Below, in pieces: positions 33,038 to 41,578 of a stretch of 64,000 nt of DNA; positions within the stretch are counted from its first letter, which is position 1; each line of letters begins with the position of its first letter. Source of the DNA: Curtobacterium sp. VKM Ac-1393 (GTDB lineage Bacteria > Actinomycetota > Actinomycetes > Actinomycetales > Microbacteriaceae); contig NZ_JADKRW010000006.1 in NCBI RefSeq assembly GCF_015350995.1, forward strand, positions 310,001 to 374,000, in the 5' to 3' direction. Under the pieces are notes generated by a model. It had not been told where the DNA came from. It saw nothing but the letters and a program-made list of their open reading frames with translations, and did no database searches. The position numbers and the translations under genes were made by a program.

Positions 33038-34125
33038 TGCCGGTCCTCGTCGAACTCCGCGGCGTCTCGAAGCACTACCGCCGCGCCGACACCGGCGAGA
33101 CCGTGGTGGCGGTCGAGGACGTCTCCCTGGACGTGCACCAGGGAGAGGTCCTCGGCGTCATCGGGTACTCCGGTGCCGGCAAGTCCACCCTGGTCCGCCT
33201 GGTCAACGCCCTCGAGCTGCCCTCGTCGGGCTCCGTCACCGTCGCCGGGCAGGAGCTCACCGCCCTGCCGGAGCGGGACCGCCGACAGGCCCGCCGGAAG
33301 ATCGGCATGATCTTCCAGCAGTTCAACCTGTTCCGGTCCCGCACCATCGCCGGCAACGTCGCGTACCCGCTCAAGGTGGCGGGTGTGCCGAAGGCCGAGC
33401 GCGACCGCCGAGTCGCGGAGCTCCTCGACTTCGTCGGGCTGCTCGAGCGCGCCCACGCCTACCCGGAGCAGCTGTCCGGCGGCCAGAAGCAGCGCGTCGG
33501 CATCGCCCGTGCACTCGCCGCATCGCCCGACCTGCTGCTCGCCGACGAGGCTACGAGCGCCCTCGACCCGGAGACCACCTCCGAGGTGCTCGGGCTGCTC
33601 CGCCGGGTGAACAAGGAGCTCGGCGTCACGATCATCGTCATCACGCACGAGATGGACGCCGTCCGGCAGATCGCCGACCGTGTCGCCGTCATGGAACAGG
33701 GTCGCGTCGTCGAGGTCGGGGACGTCTACGACGTGTTCTCGACCCCGAAGACGGGGGCCGCGCAGCGCTTCGTCCGCACCGCGCTGCACGACCGCCCCTC
33801 CACCGACACCCTCGCGCGCCTGCGGGAGCGCCACCCCGGGCGACTGGTGACCGTGCAGATCACCGACGAGGCCGGGCTGCAGAACCGGATCGACGCAGTG
33901 TTCCGCTCCGCCGGGGTCACCGCCGAGCTCGTCTACGGCGGGGTCGGCGAGATCCGGGAGCGTCGGATCGGTTCGCTCACCTACGAGCTGACCGTCGGCG
34001 GGGGTGCCGGCGCTGGTGACGGCGCTGGCGGGGGTGCTCGTGCTGGTGCACCGGACGCCATCGACCGTGCCGTCGCCGCCCTGCGCGCCGACGGTGTCAC
34101 GACCGACGAGGAGGCAGCAGCGTGA
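33037..34125 (+). CDS. metN: methionine ABC importer ATPase
   Basis: 362 residues. Walker A is GYSGAGKST, the signature LSGGQKQR, Walker B LLLADEAT, and the switch His is in VITHEMD. The C-terminal ~100 residues form the NIL regulatory domain that binds methionine and inhibits transport. A Gly/Ala-rich insert (GGGAGAGDGAGGG) interrupts the NIL domain near residue 320. The start is GTG 33037, overlapping the metQ stop; the end overlaps the metI start. Confidence 0.95.
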   Translation: MPVLVELRGVSKHYRRADTGETVVAVEDVSLDVHQGEVLGVIGYSGAGKSTLVRLVNALELPSSGSVTVAGQELTALPERDRRQARRKIGMIFQQFNLFRSRTIAGNVAYPLKVAGVPKAERDRRVAELLDFVGLLERAHAYPEQLSGGQKQRVGIARALAASPDLLLADEATSALDPETTSEVLGLLRRVNKELGVTIIVITHEMDAVRQIADRVAVMEQGRVVEVGDVYDVFSTPKTGAAQRFVRTALHDRPSTDTLARLRERHPGRLVTVQITDEAGLQNRIDAVFRSAGVTAELVYGGVGEIRERRIGSLTYELTVGGGAGAGDGAGGGARAGAPDAIDRAVAALRADGVTTDEEAAA

Positions 34126-34793
34126 ACAACTCGTTCCAGAGCGTGATCGACACGTTCGACGTCTTCCTCGCCGCCATGCGCGACACCATCGTGATGTCGC
34201 TCGTGTCGCTCGTCATCGCCGGCGTCATCGGCCTCGCACTCGGCCTGCTGCTCTACGCGACCCGACCGGGCAACCTGCTCGGCAACCGCACGGCGTACAC
34301 GGTCATCAACGTCGTCGTGAACCTGATCCGACCGATCCCGTTCGTGATCTTCCTCGCCGCGATCGCCCCGCTGTCGCGCGTCGTGGTGCAGACCACGATC
34401 GGTGTGCCCGCGGTGACGTTCGCGATCTCGCTGGCCGCGGCCTTCGCGGTGTCGCGCATCGTCGAGCAGAACCTGCTCGCGGTGGACCCCGGCGTCGTCG
34501 AGGCTGCTCGGGCATCGGGGGCGCACCCGGTCTCGATCCTGCTGACCGTCCTCATCCCCGAGGGCCTCGGGCCGCTCATCCTCGGCTACACCTTCATCTA
34601 CATCGGCATCGTGGACATGACGGCGCAGGGTGCGTTGATCGGTGGCGGTGGGCTCGGTGAGTACGCGATCACCTACGGCTCGCAGCGCTACGACTGGTGG
34701 ATCGTCTACGTGTCGGTGGCGGCGATCGTCGTCATCGTGCAGCTCGGGCAGTTCGTCGGCAACCGTCTGGCGCGCGCGACCCTGCGTCGCTGA
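34122..34793 (+). CDS. metI: methionine ABC importer permease
   Basis: 223 residues with five helices. The ATPase-contact EAA loop reads EAARASGAHPVSILLTVLIP, and GALIGGGGLGEYAI is typical of MetI. GTG 34122 overlaps the metN stop (GTGA), so metQNI is one coupled operon. Its stop codon TGA is the first three bases of a 12-copy TGACGC tandem repeat. Confidence 0.95.
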   Translation: MNNSFQSVIDTFDVFLAAMRDTIVMSLVSLVIAGVIGLALGLLLYATRPGNLLGNRTAYTVINVVVNLIRPIPFVIFLAAIAPLSRVVVQTTIGVPAVTFAISLAAAFAVSRIVEQNLLAVDPGVVEAARASGAHPVSILLTVLIPEGLGPLILGYTFIYIGIVDMTAQGALIGGGGLGEYAITYGSQRYDWWIVYVSVAAIVVIVQLGQFVGNRLARATLRR

Positions 34794-34862
34794 CGCTGAC
34801 GCTGACGCTGACGCTGACGCTGACGCTGACGCTGACGCTGACGCTGACGCTGACGCTGACGC
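34791..34862 (+). repeat. 12 tandem copies of TGACGC starting at the metI stop codon
   Basis: Twelve perfect TGACGC units (72 bases) begin with the TGA stop of metI. The unit is a multiple of three, so each copy repeats the stop in frame. Copy number is likely to differ between strains. Confidence 0.9.
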
Positions 34863-34908
34863 GCGCGGCGTGTCCTGCGGGCTCGGCACGTGCCGTGGAC
34901 GCGACTGC

Positions 34909-34953
34909 CGGGAGGCCCGGTGCCGGTTCCTGGAACCGGCTCCGGGCCTCCCG
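34909..34953. terminator. long GGGAGGCCCGG palindrome after the met operon
   Basis: A nearly continuous 22-base stem: outer arms CGGGAGGCCCGG and CCGGGCCTCCCG, inner arms GCCGGTTCC and GGAACCGGC, with one T-T mismatch and a single T at the centre. It is the probable terminator of metQNI and joins the GGGAGGCCCG and GGAACC-type palindromes in one structure. Confidence 0.75.
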
Positions 34954-35043
34954 AGCGTGCGCCGGGCGCGGGGCGCGCCCGTGGTGACGTCCGCGGGTCG
35001 GGACCGGGTCGGGTCCTGGTCCGGGCCCGGGTCTCGTCAGGGT

Positions 35044-35297
35044 CGCCGAGGTTCCACGAATCGCCGCACGCGATGCACCGAGGTTCCACGAACGCACACG
35101 GGGGCTCCCGAGGTTCCGAAATCTCGGAACCTCGGGAGCAGGACGGACGGGACGGGGACGGGTCGGGTCCTGGGCGCGGCGCGGCGCCGTCCGTGCTCGG
35201 CTCGGTCGCCGAGGTTCCACGACTCGCCGCAGGCGAGGCGCCGAGGTTCCACGGAGGAGCGCATCGAGCGCTGAGATGCCGAGATTTCGGAACCTGG
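35044..35297. repeat. composite CCGAGGTTCC repeats, second locus
   Basis: Half-sites CCGAGGTTCCACG occur at about 35045, 35078, 35209 and 35241. A palindrome with arms CTCCCGAGGTTCC and GGAACCTCGGGAG spans 35105-35138, and a partial form (CCGAGATTTCGGAACC) lies at 35279. The spelling and order match the 20129-20218 locus. The 34794-35359 gap holds only this and the repeats described above; no gene is supported. Confidence 0.8.
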
Positions 35298-35359
35298 AGG
35301 GGCGAGCTCCGGCGCGGCGGGCTCCGGGGCGGGGCGGGGCGGGGCGGGCTCCTGGCGGG

Positions 35360-36136
35360 TCAGGCGGCCGGGGACTCCACGGTCGCGACGGTACCGGTCT
35401 CGCCGGGGTGCTCGTAGTGCGCACGGACCAGGATCGGTCGGTGGTCCGAGATGCCCGCGGGCAGGGTCTCGACTCCCGCGATGTGCAGCCCGACACTCGT
35501 GGCGAAGTCGAAGTGCCCCGTGAACTTGCGGTAGCGCAGGTACGTCGGCTGGTCGGAGAGCGACAGTGCGAATCCGCCCTGCTCGATCTTGCGACGCAGG
35601 TTCGTCTGGAACCAGGGGTAGTTGAAGTCACCGACCATGACCGCGGGGACGTCCTTCGCGAGTTCGCGGAGGAACTGGTGCGCCGCCTCGATCTGCTTGC
35701 GGCGCAGGGAGTTCGTCGCGGTCAGCGGCGAGGCGTGGAACGACGCGACGACGACCTCGGCATCGGCCTCGGTGTCGCGCAGGTGCATCGCGATGAGCCG
35801 CTCGTGCGCGGGTGCGAGGACCCGGTCGTGCAGGGACTTCTGCAGCGAGTGGATGCTGAAGTCCTGCACCTCGAAGCGGTCGTCACGCTTGTAGATCGCG
35901 AGTCCGAGGCGGTTGCCCTTCGTCGATGCAGCCAGCGACAGACCGCCGATCGACGGGGCGAGGTCGTTGCTGTCGCACTCCTGCACGCAGAGGACGTCGG
36001 CGTCGGACGCCTCGGCCAGGGCGGCGAGTTCACCGTTCGCGGTGTGCTCTCGGAGGTTGTAGCTGACGACCCGGAGGGCGGTGGGTGGCACGCCTGCGTC
36101 CGTGGCGATCCTGCTCTGCTGCTCTGGCGCGGCCAT
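35360..36136 (-). CDS. endonuclease/exonuclease/phosphatase (EEP) family protein
   Basis: 258 residues. The EEP fold is shown by LRVVSYNLREHTANGELAAL, DVLCVQECDSND (catalytic Glu), VMVGDFNYPWFQ (Asp-x-Asn) and ISDHRPI (catalytic Asp-His). Substrates in this family range from nucleic acids to phosphoinositides and sphingomyelin; no secretion signal is present, so a cytoplasmic role is likely. The start is ATG 36136. The gene stands alone. Confidence 0.85.
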   Translation of the reverse strand: MAAPEQQSRIATDAGVPPTALRVVSYNLREHTANGELAALAEASDADVLCVQECDSNDLAPSIGGLSLAASTKGNRLGLAIYKRDDRFEVQDFSIHSLQKSLHDRVLAPAHERLIAMHLRDTEADAEVVVASFHASPLTATNSLRRKQIEAAHQFLRELAKDVPAVMVGDFNYPWFQTNLRRKIEQGGFALSLSDQPTYLRYRKFTGHFDFATSVGLHIAGVETLPAGISDHRPILVRAHYEHPGETGTVATVESPAA

Positions 36137-36270
36137 GCTGCCTTCCTGTCCGGGTGGTCCGGGTCACCCTGCCGCGGCAACCGTACTCGGCGTCGGCAAA
36201 CGGATGCTGAGACTGTAACGCCTGTCGGGTTTCGCGCGTGTGACCGTGACGGAAACGGACAGCCGTGCGG

Positions 36271-37692
36271 TCAGGCGCGGACCCGCCGCGCCGGGCGGAC
36301 CGTGTCCCCCGCTGTGCGGCTCATCAGGACGCCCTCGAGGCAGGCGACGGCGAGCAGGACGGCGATGACCCAGAACGCGACGGAGTACGGCCCGTCGCCA
36401 CCGAGCCCGTCGGCCGCACGAATGACCACCGCGGCGACCGCTACACCGAAGCCCGCCGCGGTCTGCTGCAGCGTCGACGACAGCGTGTTCGCCGGGGTCA
36501 TGTCGGCCTGCTCGACGTCGGCGAAGGCGATGGTGTTGTAGGCCGTGAACCCGACCGACCGGGCCGCGCCGCTGACGACGAGGAGCACCGCGAGGAGCCA
36601 GAACGGGGTGTCCTCGGTCATGAACGCCATCGCGACGACGGTCAGCGCCGCGATCGCACTCGACACGATGATCACCGGGCGGTACCCGAACCAGCGCAGG
36701 AACGGTGTCGTCATGGGCTTGATGCCGAGGTTGCCGACGAAGACCCAGAGCACGGCGGACCCGGCGAGCACGGCGCTCCAGCCCCAGGCGTCCTGGAACA
36801 GCAGCGGGAGCACGAACGGCACCGCGGAGACCGCCAGGCGGAACAGGCTGCCGCCGGCGTGCGACACCCGGAAGGTCTCGAGCCGGAACGCCTCGAGCCC
36901 CATGATCGGGTGCGGCGCCCGGCGGAAGTGCCGGATCGCGAACCAGCAGCAGACGGCTCCGACGACCCCGGACACCACGACGGCCGGCACGGGGATGACG
37001 TCGAGCGCGAGCAGCGACGCCATCACGACGAGCGAACCGAGCCCGAAGCACGCGAGCAGTGACCCGAACCAGTCGAACGGCACCCGCTGCGCCGCACGCT
37101 CCTGCGGGACGAGCACGAGCGCCGCGATGAACGCGATCACGCCGAGCGGGATGTTGATGAGGAAGATCCAGTGCCACGACAGGGTGTCGACGAGCACGCC
37201 GCCGATGAACGGGGCGATGATCGGCGCCGCGAGCGCTGGCCAGGTCAGGATCGCGATGGCCGTGACGAGCTGCTCGCGACCGGCGCTCCGCAACACCACG
37301 AGACGACCGACGGGCACCATGAGCGCGCCGCCGAGTCCCTGCAGGATGCGCCAGAGCGTCAGGTCGACGAGGCCGGTCGACAGTGCGCAGAGCGCCGACG
37401 CGATCGTGAACAGGGCGATCGCGCCGGCGAAGACCGTCCGGGAGCCGATCCGGTCCGTGAGCCAGCCGGACACCGGGATGAAGACCGCGAGGGTGACCAG
37501 GTAGGCGGTGATCGCGACGCCGACCGCGGCGGAGTCGACGCCGAGGTCACGTCCCATCGCGGGCGCTGCGGTCGCCAGGATCGTGCCGTCGAGCAGCTCC
37601 ATGAAGAAGGTCCCGGCGACCAGCACGGCGACCGCCGTGCTGCCCGTCCGTCGTCTGGGGGTCGTCGTCATCGTCGTCGCCATGTCGCTCAC
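36271..37692 (-). CDS. DHA2-type MFS transporter divergent from the catabolic module
   Basis: 473 residues with about 14 helices; GTFFMELLDGTILATAAPAM and WLTDRIGSRTVF are typical of the DHA2 group. By family it would be an exporter. However, it is transcribed divergently from the PLP lyase, with the 15-bp IclR-type palindrome in the shared spacer 34 bases from its start, so it might move the module's substrate or product (inference). No other transporter is seen in the module. Confidence 0.85.
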   Translation of the reverse strand: MSDMATTMTTTPRRRTGSTAVAVLVAGTFFMELLDGTILATAAPAMGRDLGVDSAAVGVAITAYLVTLAVFIPVSGWLTDRIGSRTVFAGAIALFTIASALCALSTGLVDLTLWRILQGLGGALMVPVGRLVVLRSAGREQLVTAIAILTWPALAAPIIAPFIGGVLVDTLSWHWIFLINIPLGVIAFIAALVLVPQERAAQRVPFDWFGSLLACFGLGSLVVMASLLALDVIPVPAVVVSGVVGAVCCWFAIRHFRRAPHPIMGLEAFRLETFRVSHAGGSLFRLAVSAVPFVLPLLFQDAWGWSAVLAGSAVLWVFVGNLGIKPMTTPFLRWFGYRPVIIVSSAIAALTVVAMAFMTEDTPFWLLAVLLVVSGAARSVGFTAYNTIAFADVEQADMTPANTLSSTLQQTAAGFGVAVAAVVIRAADGLGGDGPYSVAFWVIAVLLAVACLEGVLMSRTAGDTVRPARRVRA

Positions 37693-37725
37693 AGGCTATG
37701 CCCACCGGGTCTGGCCGTTGCGAGG

Positions 37726-37740
37726 TTCTGCATTGCAGAA
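37726..37740. promoter_or_regulatory. IclR-type operator 1 (before the PLP lyase gene)
   Basis: TTCTGCATTGCAGAA is a perfect palindrome around one T, 75 bases before ATG 37816 and 34 before the divergent MFS start. A near copy (TTCCGCATTGCAGAA) lies before ridA at 43795. The module's IclR protein is the natural candidate to bind both. Confidence 0.75.
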
Positions 37741-37815
37741 TTGGGCGCACCCGAGCATTGCCCCACCGGCCCGCCGAGCGGGAGCGTTGGGGCAGCACGA
37801 CGACAGGAGGCACCG

Positions 37816-39018
37816 ATGACCGGAACCGTGACGACGAAGGGTGCGTGGGACCCGGCAGCGACGGCCCCGCACCACGTCCTCGACCACGCCCACCTGCCCG
37901 TGATGACCCTGCGCGAGTCCGCCCTGGCGAACAACACCGCGGTCATGCAGGCCTACGTCGAGCGCCACGGGCTGCTGTTCGCACCGCACATGAAGACCCA
38001 CATGGCACCGGACCTCGCCGCGCGGCAGATCGACGCCGGGGCCTGGGGCGTGACGGTCGCGTCCGTCCAGCAGGCGATGGTCGCGTGGGAGCACGGCGTG
38101 CACCGGATCCTGGTCGCGAACGAGGTCCTCGACCCCGCGGGGCTCGCCTGGCTCGCGTCCCGTCGTGCGGTCGACGCGGACGCCGACGTCCTCTGCTACG
38201 TCGACTCCGCCGCGGGCGTCTCCGCCGCCGTCACCGCGCAGGACGCGACCAGCGGCGAGCTGCACGTCCTGGTCGAGGTCGGGTTCCCGGGCGGGCGCAC
38301 CGGGGTCCGCTCCCCCGACGCCGCACGGGCCCTCGCGCGCCTCGCCCACGACGCCGGACTCGTGCTCCGGGGGGTCTCCGGGTACGAGGGCGGACTCCCC
38401 GGTGTCGACGCCGCTCGCGAGTACGTCACCGGCGTGCTCGACGTCGCCGAGGACGTCCGCTCGCTCGTCGACGGTCGCGCCCTGCTCAGCGTGGGCGGCA
38501 GCGCCTGGTTCGATGCCGTCGTGGACGCCGTTGCGCCCCGCACGGACGACCTCGACGTGCTGCTGCGGTCGGGCGCGTACCTGACCCACGACGACGGCTT
38601 CTACGCCGAGCGGACCCCGTTCGGCCGCCACCCGGCCGAGGGCTCGCTGCTCCCCGCGATCGAGGTCTGGGGGCGCGTGACGTCCTGCCCGGAGCCCGGG
38701 CTCGCGTTCGTCGCGGTCGGCAAGCGGGACGTCTCCTTCGACGAGGGGCTGCCGGTGGTGCGGTCGGTGCGGCCGGCCCTGTCTGGAGGCCCGGGCACCG
38801 CCCCACAGGTCGTCCCGCCACCCGGAGCGGTCACCGTCACCCGCCTCGACGACCAGCACTGCTACCTCGCGCTGGCAGACGGGGCCCCCGAGCTGACGCC
38901 CGGCGACGTCGTGGTGTTCGGCATCTCGCACCCCTGCACCGTGTTCGACAAGTGGCGTGAGGTGCACGTCCTCGCCGACGACGACACCGTGCTCCGGACG
39001 ATCGCGACGTGGTTCTGA
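37816..39018 (+). CDS. fold-type III PLP lyase (D-threonine aldolase / D-serine dehydratase / D-glucosaminate dehydratase family)
   Basis: 400 residues. The PLP lysine is in FAPHMKTHMAPD near residue 60, and the C-terminal metal site is in GISHPCTVFDKW (His and Cys). These are the marks of the D-threonine aldolase/D-serine dehydratase family. The alternative substrate D-glucosaminate is favoured by the neighbours: a KDG-type kinase and a KDPG aldolase, which would take its 2-keto-3-deoxygluconate product. RBS AGGAGG precedes ATG 37816. The stop overlaps the IclR start. Substrate choice is inference. Confidence 0.8.
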   Translation: MTGTVTTKGAWDPAATAPHHVLDHAHLPVMTLRESALANNTAVMQAYVERHGLLFAPHMKTHMAPDLAARQIDAGAWGVTVASVQQAMVAWEHGVHRILVANEVLDPAGLAWLASRRAVDADADVLCYVDSAAGVSAAVTAQDATSGELHVLVEVGFPGGRTGVRSPDAARALARLAHDAGLVLRGVSGYEGGLPGVDAAREYVTGVLDVAEDVRSLVDGRALLSVGGSAWFDAVVDAVAPRTDDLDVLLRSGAYLTHDDGFYAERTPFGRHPAEGSLLPAIEVWGRVTSCPEPGLAFVAVGKRDVSFDEGLPVVRSVRPALSGGPGTAPQVVPPPGAVTVTRLDDQHCYLALADGAPELTPGDVVVFGISHPCTVFDKWREVHVLADDDTVLRTIATWF

Positions 39019-39863
39019 TGCGCGCGACCACCGCGGCACCGCTCCCCACCGACGGAGACGGGCCCGCACGGAACGCCGCGCTGTCCCTGCGCCGCGGGCT
39101 CCGCCTGCTCGACTGCATCGCCGACCGCACCCGCAGCGGCGCGACGTCGGTGAGCCTGTCGGTGCTCGCCGCCGAGCTCGGCACCGCGAAGTCGACGGTG
39201 CTCCGGTTGACGGCGCCGATGCTCGAGAACGACCTGCTGCGCCGCACCGCCGACGCCGGCTTCACGCTCGGACTCGGTGCGCTGCTGCTCGGGCAGAGCT
39301 ACCTCGAGGGCATCGACCTGCGTTCGGCCGCAGCACCGTTCCTGCGCCGGACCGCAGAGCAGACCGGTCTGACGTGTCACCTCGTGGTGCCGGACGGCAC
39401 CGACATCGTCTACGTCGACAAGGTCGAGACCCGTGGCACCGTCCGGATGGGCTCCCGCATCGGCAACCGCCTGCCGATGCGCAACACCGCGTCCGGCAAG
39501 GCGATCGTGGCGTTCGGCGAACCGGAACTGCTCGTGCGCGTGCTCGCGGAACCGGCCCAGGTCATGACGGAGCACACCATCACCGACGACGACCGTTGGC
39601 GGGCCGAGGTCGACCGCACGCACGGCCGCGGCTACGGCATCGACGACCGCGAGAACGAGCCTGACATCCGGTGCGTCGCCGCCCCGGTGTTCGACCACGC
39701 GAACCAGGTGGTCGGCGCGATGAGCATCTCCGGGCTCGCGTCCCGGTTCCCCGCCGCCGCGGTCCGCGAACTCGGTGACGGCGTCGTGCGGACCGCCCGC
39801 GAGATCTCGGTGGCACTCGGGTCCTCATCGGCGCAGCTCGCACTCGCGCGGGGTGCCCGGTGA
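39018..39863 (+). CDS. IclR family regulator of the catabolic module
   Basis: 281 residues. The N-terminal winged helix (SLSVLAAELGTAKSTVLRLT) and the C-terminal effector domain (YVDKVETRGTVRMGS then LPMRNTASGKAIVAF) are typical of IclR proteins such as KdgR. It lies between the PLP lyase and the kinase with 1- and 4-base overlaps, so it is made with the enzymes it is likely to control. The effector is probably a keto-deoxy acid or its precursor (inference). Confidence 0.9.
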   Translation: MRATTAAPLPTDGDGPARNAALSLRRGLRLLDCIADRTRSGATSVSLSVLAAELGTAKSTVLRLTAPMLENDLLRRTADAGFTLGLGALLLGQSYLEGIDLRSAAAPFLRRTAEQTGLTCHLVVPDGTDIVYVDKVETRGTVRMGSRIGNRLPMRNTASGKAIVAFGEPELLVRVLAEPAQVMTEHTITDDDRWRAEVDRTHGRGYGIDDRENEPDIRCVAAPVFDHANQVVGAMSISGLASRFPAAAVRELGDGVVRTAREISVALGSSSAQLALARGAR

Positions 39864-40837
39864 CCGGCTCGGTGCTGACGTTCGGCGAGACGATGCTCCT
39901 GCTGACCGGGCGTGACGTCGGAGCCGTGCCGGACCTGGAGCACATGCGCATCGACACCGGCGGCGCCGAGAGCAACGTCGCGATCGGCCTGGTCCGCGCC
40001 GGAGTGCCGGCCACCTGGGTCGGTCGCGTCGGCACGGACCCAGCCGGCGAACGGGTCACCGTGGACATCGGGAGCGAGGGCGTCGACGTGGTGGCCGTGC
40101 CGGACGCCGAACGCTCCACCGGCATCATGATGAAGGAACGGCTGCTCGACGGCCGGACCCGCGTGACGTACCACCGCCGCGGCTCGGCCGGATCGGCCCT
40201 GACGCCGACCGACCTGCCGCGCAGTGTCGTCGAGACGGCTGCGCTCGTGCACGTCACCGGGATCACCCTCGCGCTCTCCGAGTCCGCGCACGACACCGTG
40301 ACCGCGGCCCTCGACCGTGCAGCAGCCGCGGGTGTGCCGGTGTCGTTCGACGTCAACCACCGGCCGAAGCTCATCGGCGCCGACGCCGCACGCGATCGGT
40401 ACCGGGCCGTCGCCGCGCGCTCCGCCGTCGTGTTCGCCGGCGACGACGAAGCGCGCCTCGTGCTCGGCCGTGACCAACAGGACGACGACGAGGAATCCCT
40501 CGCCCACGACCTCGCGGCGCTGGCTCAGGGCCGCGCGGTCGTGAAGCTCGGGTCGCGCGGGGCCGTGGCATCGATCGACGGCGTGTTCGTCCGTCGGTCC
40601 GCGACCCCGGTGCGCGTCGTCGACCCGGTGGGTGCCGGTGACGCCTTCGTCGCGGGGTGGCTCGCGGCGACCATGGGCGGAGCCGACACCGTCGAGGCGC
40701 TCGACCGGGCCGCCGACGCCGGCGCGCTCGCGTGCACCGTCGAGAGCGACTGGCGACGACCCGACCCCGACGCGCTCCGCCACGCCCCGGACCCGTCCGA
40801 CACCGACCACGCCGTGCACGACCACGTCGACCGCTGA
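39860..40837 (+). CDS. PfkB-family sugar kinase, probable 2-keto-3-deoxygluconate kinase
   Basis: 325 residues. It has VLTFGETMLLLTG at the start, GGAESNVAIGLVRAG, and the PfkB signature VDPVGAGDAFVAGW with the catalytic Asp. Position between a KDPG aldolase and a lyase argues for KDG as substrate, giving KDPG. The GTG at 39860 overlaps the iclR stop. The C-terminal tail is His/Asp-rich. Confidence 0.88.
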   Translation: MTGSVLTFGETMLLLTGRDVGAVPDLEHMRIDTGGAESNVAIGLVRAGVPATWVGRVGTDPAGERVTVDIGSEGVDVVAVPDAERSTGIMMKERLLDGRTRVTYHRRGSAGSALTPTDLPRSVVETAALVHVTGITLALSESAHDTVTAALDRAAAAGVPVSFDVNHRPKLIGADAARDRYRAVAARSAVVFAGDDEARLVLGRDQQDDDEESLAHDLAALAQGRAVVKLGSRGAVASIDGVFVRRSATPVRVVDPVGAGDAFVAGWLAATMGGADTVEALDRAADAGALACTVESDWRRPDPDALRHAPDPSDTDHAVHDHVDR

Positions 40838-40918
40838 CGTCGTGGCCACACCGCCCGCCCCCACACAGCCCGTGCCCGCACACCCCGGTCCGCCGCACAC
40901 ACCTCGAGGAACCGCACC

Positions 40919-41578
40919 ATGACGAACGACAGCACGAGCACCGACCAGCACGCCGGCGCCCGGCACCGCCACCAGGCCGGTCCGGCGATCGCGATCCTCC
41001 GCGGCGGCACCGGCGACCACGTCGAGCACGTCATCGCCACCCTGGTCGAGTCCGGCGTCACGGCGATCGAGATCACGACGAACACCCCGCGCTGGCGCGA
41101 AGGCATCGCCTGGGCCGTCGACCGCTACGGCTCGGCTGCCTCGATCGGTGTCGGCACCGTGCTCGACGTCCGCCAGCTCGACGAGGCCGCCGCCGCCGGG
41201 GCATCGTTCGCCGTCAGCCCCCACCTCGATGCCGGGATCGGCGAGCGTGCGCACGAGCGCGGTCTCGGCTGGTACCCCGGCGCCGCGACGCCGACCGAGA
41301 TCGTCCGCGCGTGGCAGCTCGGAGCCCGTGCGGTGAAGGTGTTCCCGGCCGCACCGCTCGGCGGCCCCGCGTTCCTGCGACAGGTCCTGGCGCCGCTCGA
41401 CTTCGTCGACGTCATCCCCACCGGCGGGATCGGTGTCGACGACGCCTCCGATTACCTGGCCGCGGGTGCGGTCGCCGTCGGACTCGGTTCCCCGCTCGTC
41501 GGCGACGCGTTGACCTCGGGCGACCTCGACGCCCTGCGTGAGCGCGCCGGACGCCTCGTGGCAGCACTCGACCGATGA
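40919..41578 (+). CDS. eda: KDPG/KHG aldolase
   Basis: 219 residues. It cleaves 2-keto-3-deoxy-6-phosphogluconate to pyruvate and glyceraldehyde-3-phosphate. The Schiff-base lysine is in AVKVFPAAPLGG, and the catalytic Glu in AIEITTNTPRW; GVGTVLD and IPTGGIGVDD are also intact. ATG 40919 lies 81 bases after the kinase, the only real gap in the module. The stop overlaps the deacylase start by four bases (ATGA). Confidence 0.93.
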   Translation: MTNDSTSTDQHAGARHRHQAGPAIAILRGGTGDHVEHVIATLVESGVTAIEITTNTPRWREGIAWAVDRYGSAASIGVGTVLDVRQLDEAAAAGASFAVSPHLDAGIGERAHERGLGWYPGAATPTEIVRAWQLGARAVKVFPAAPLGGPAFLRQVLAPLDFVDVIPTGGIGVDDASDYLAAGAVAVGLGSPLVGDALTSGDLDALRERAGRLVAALDR

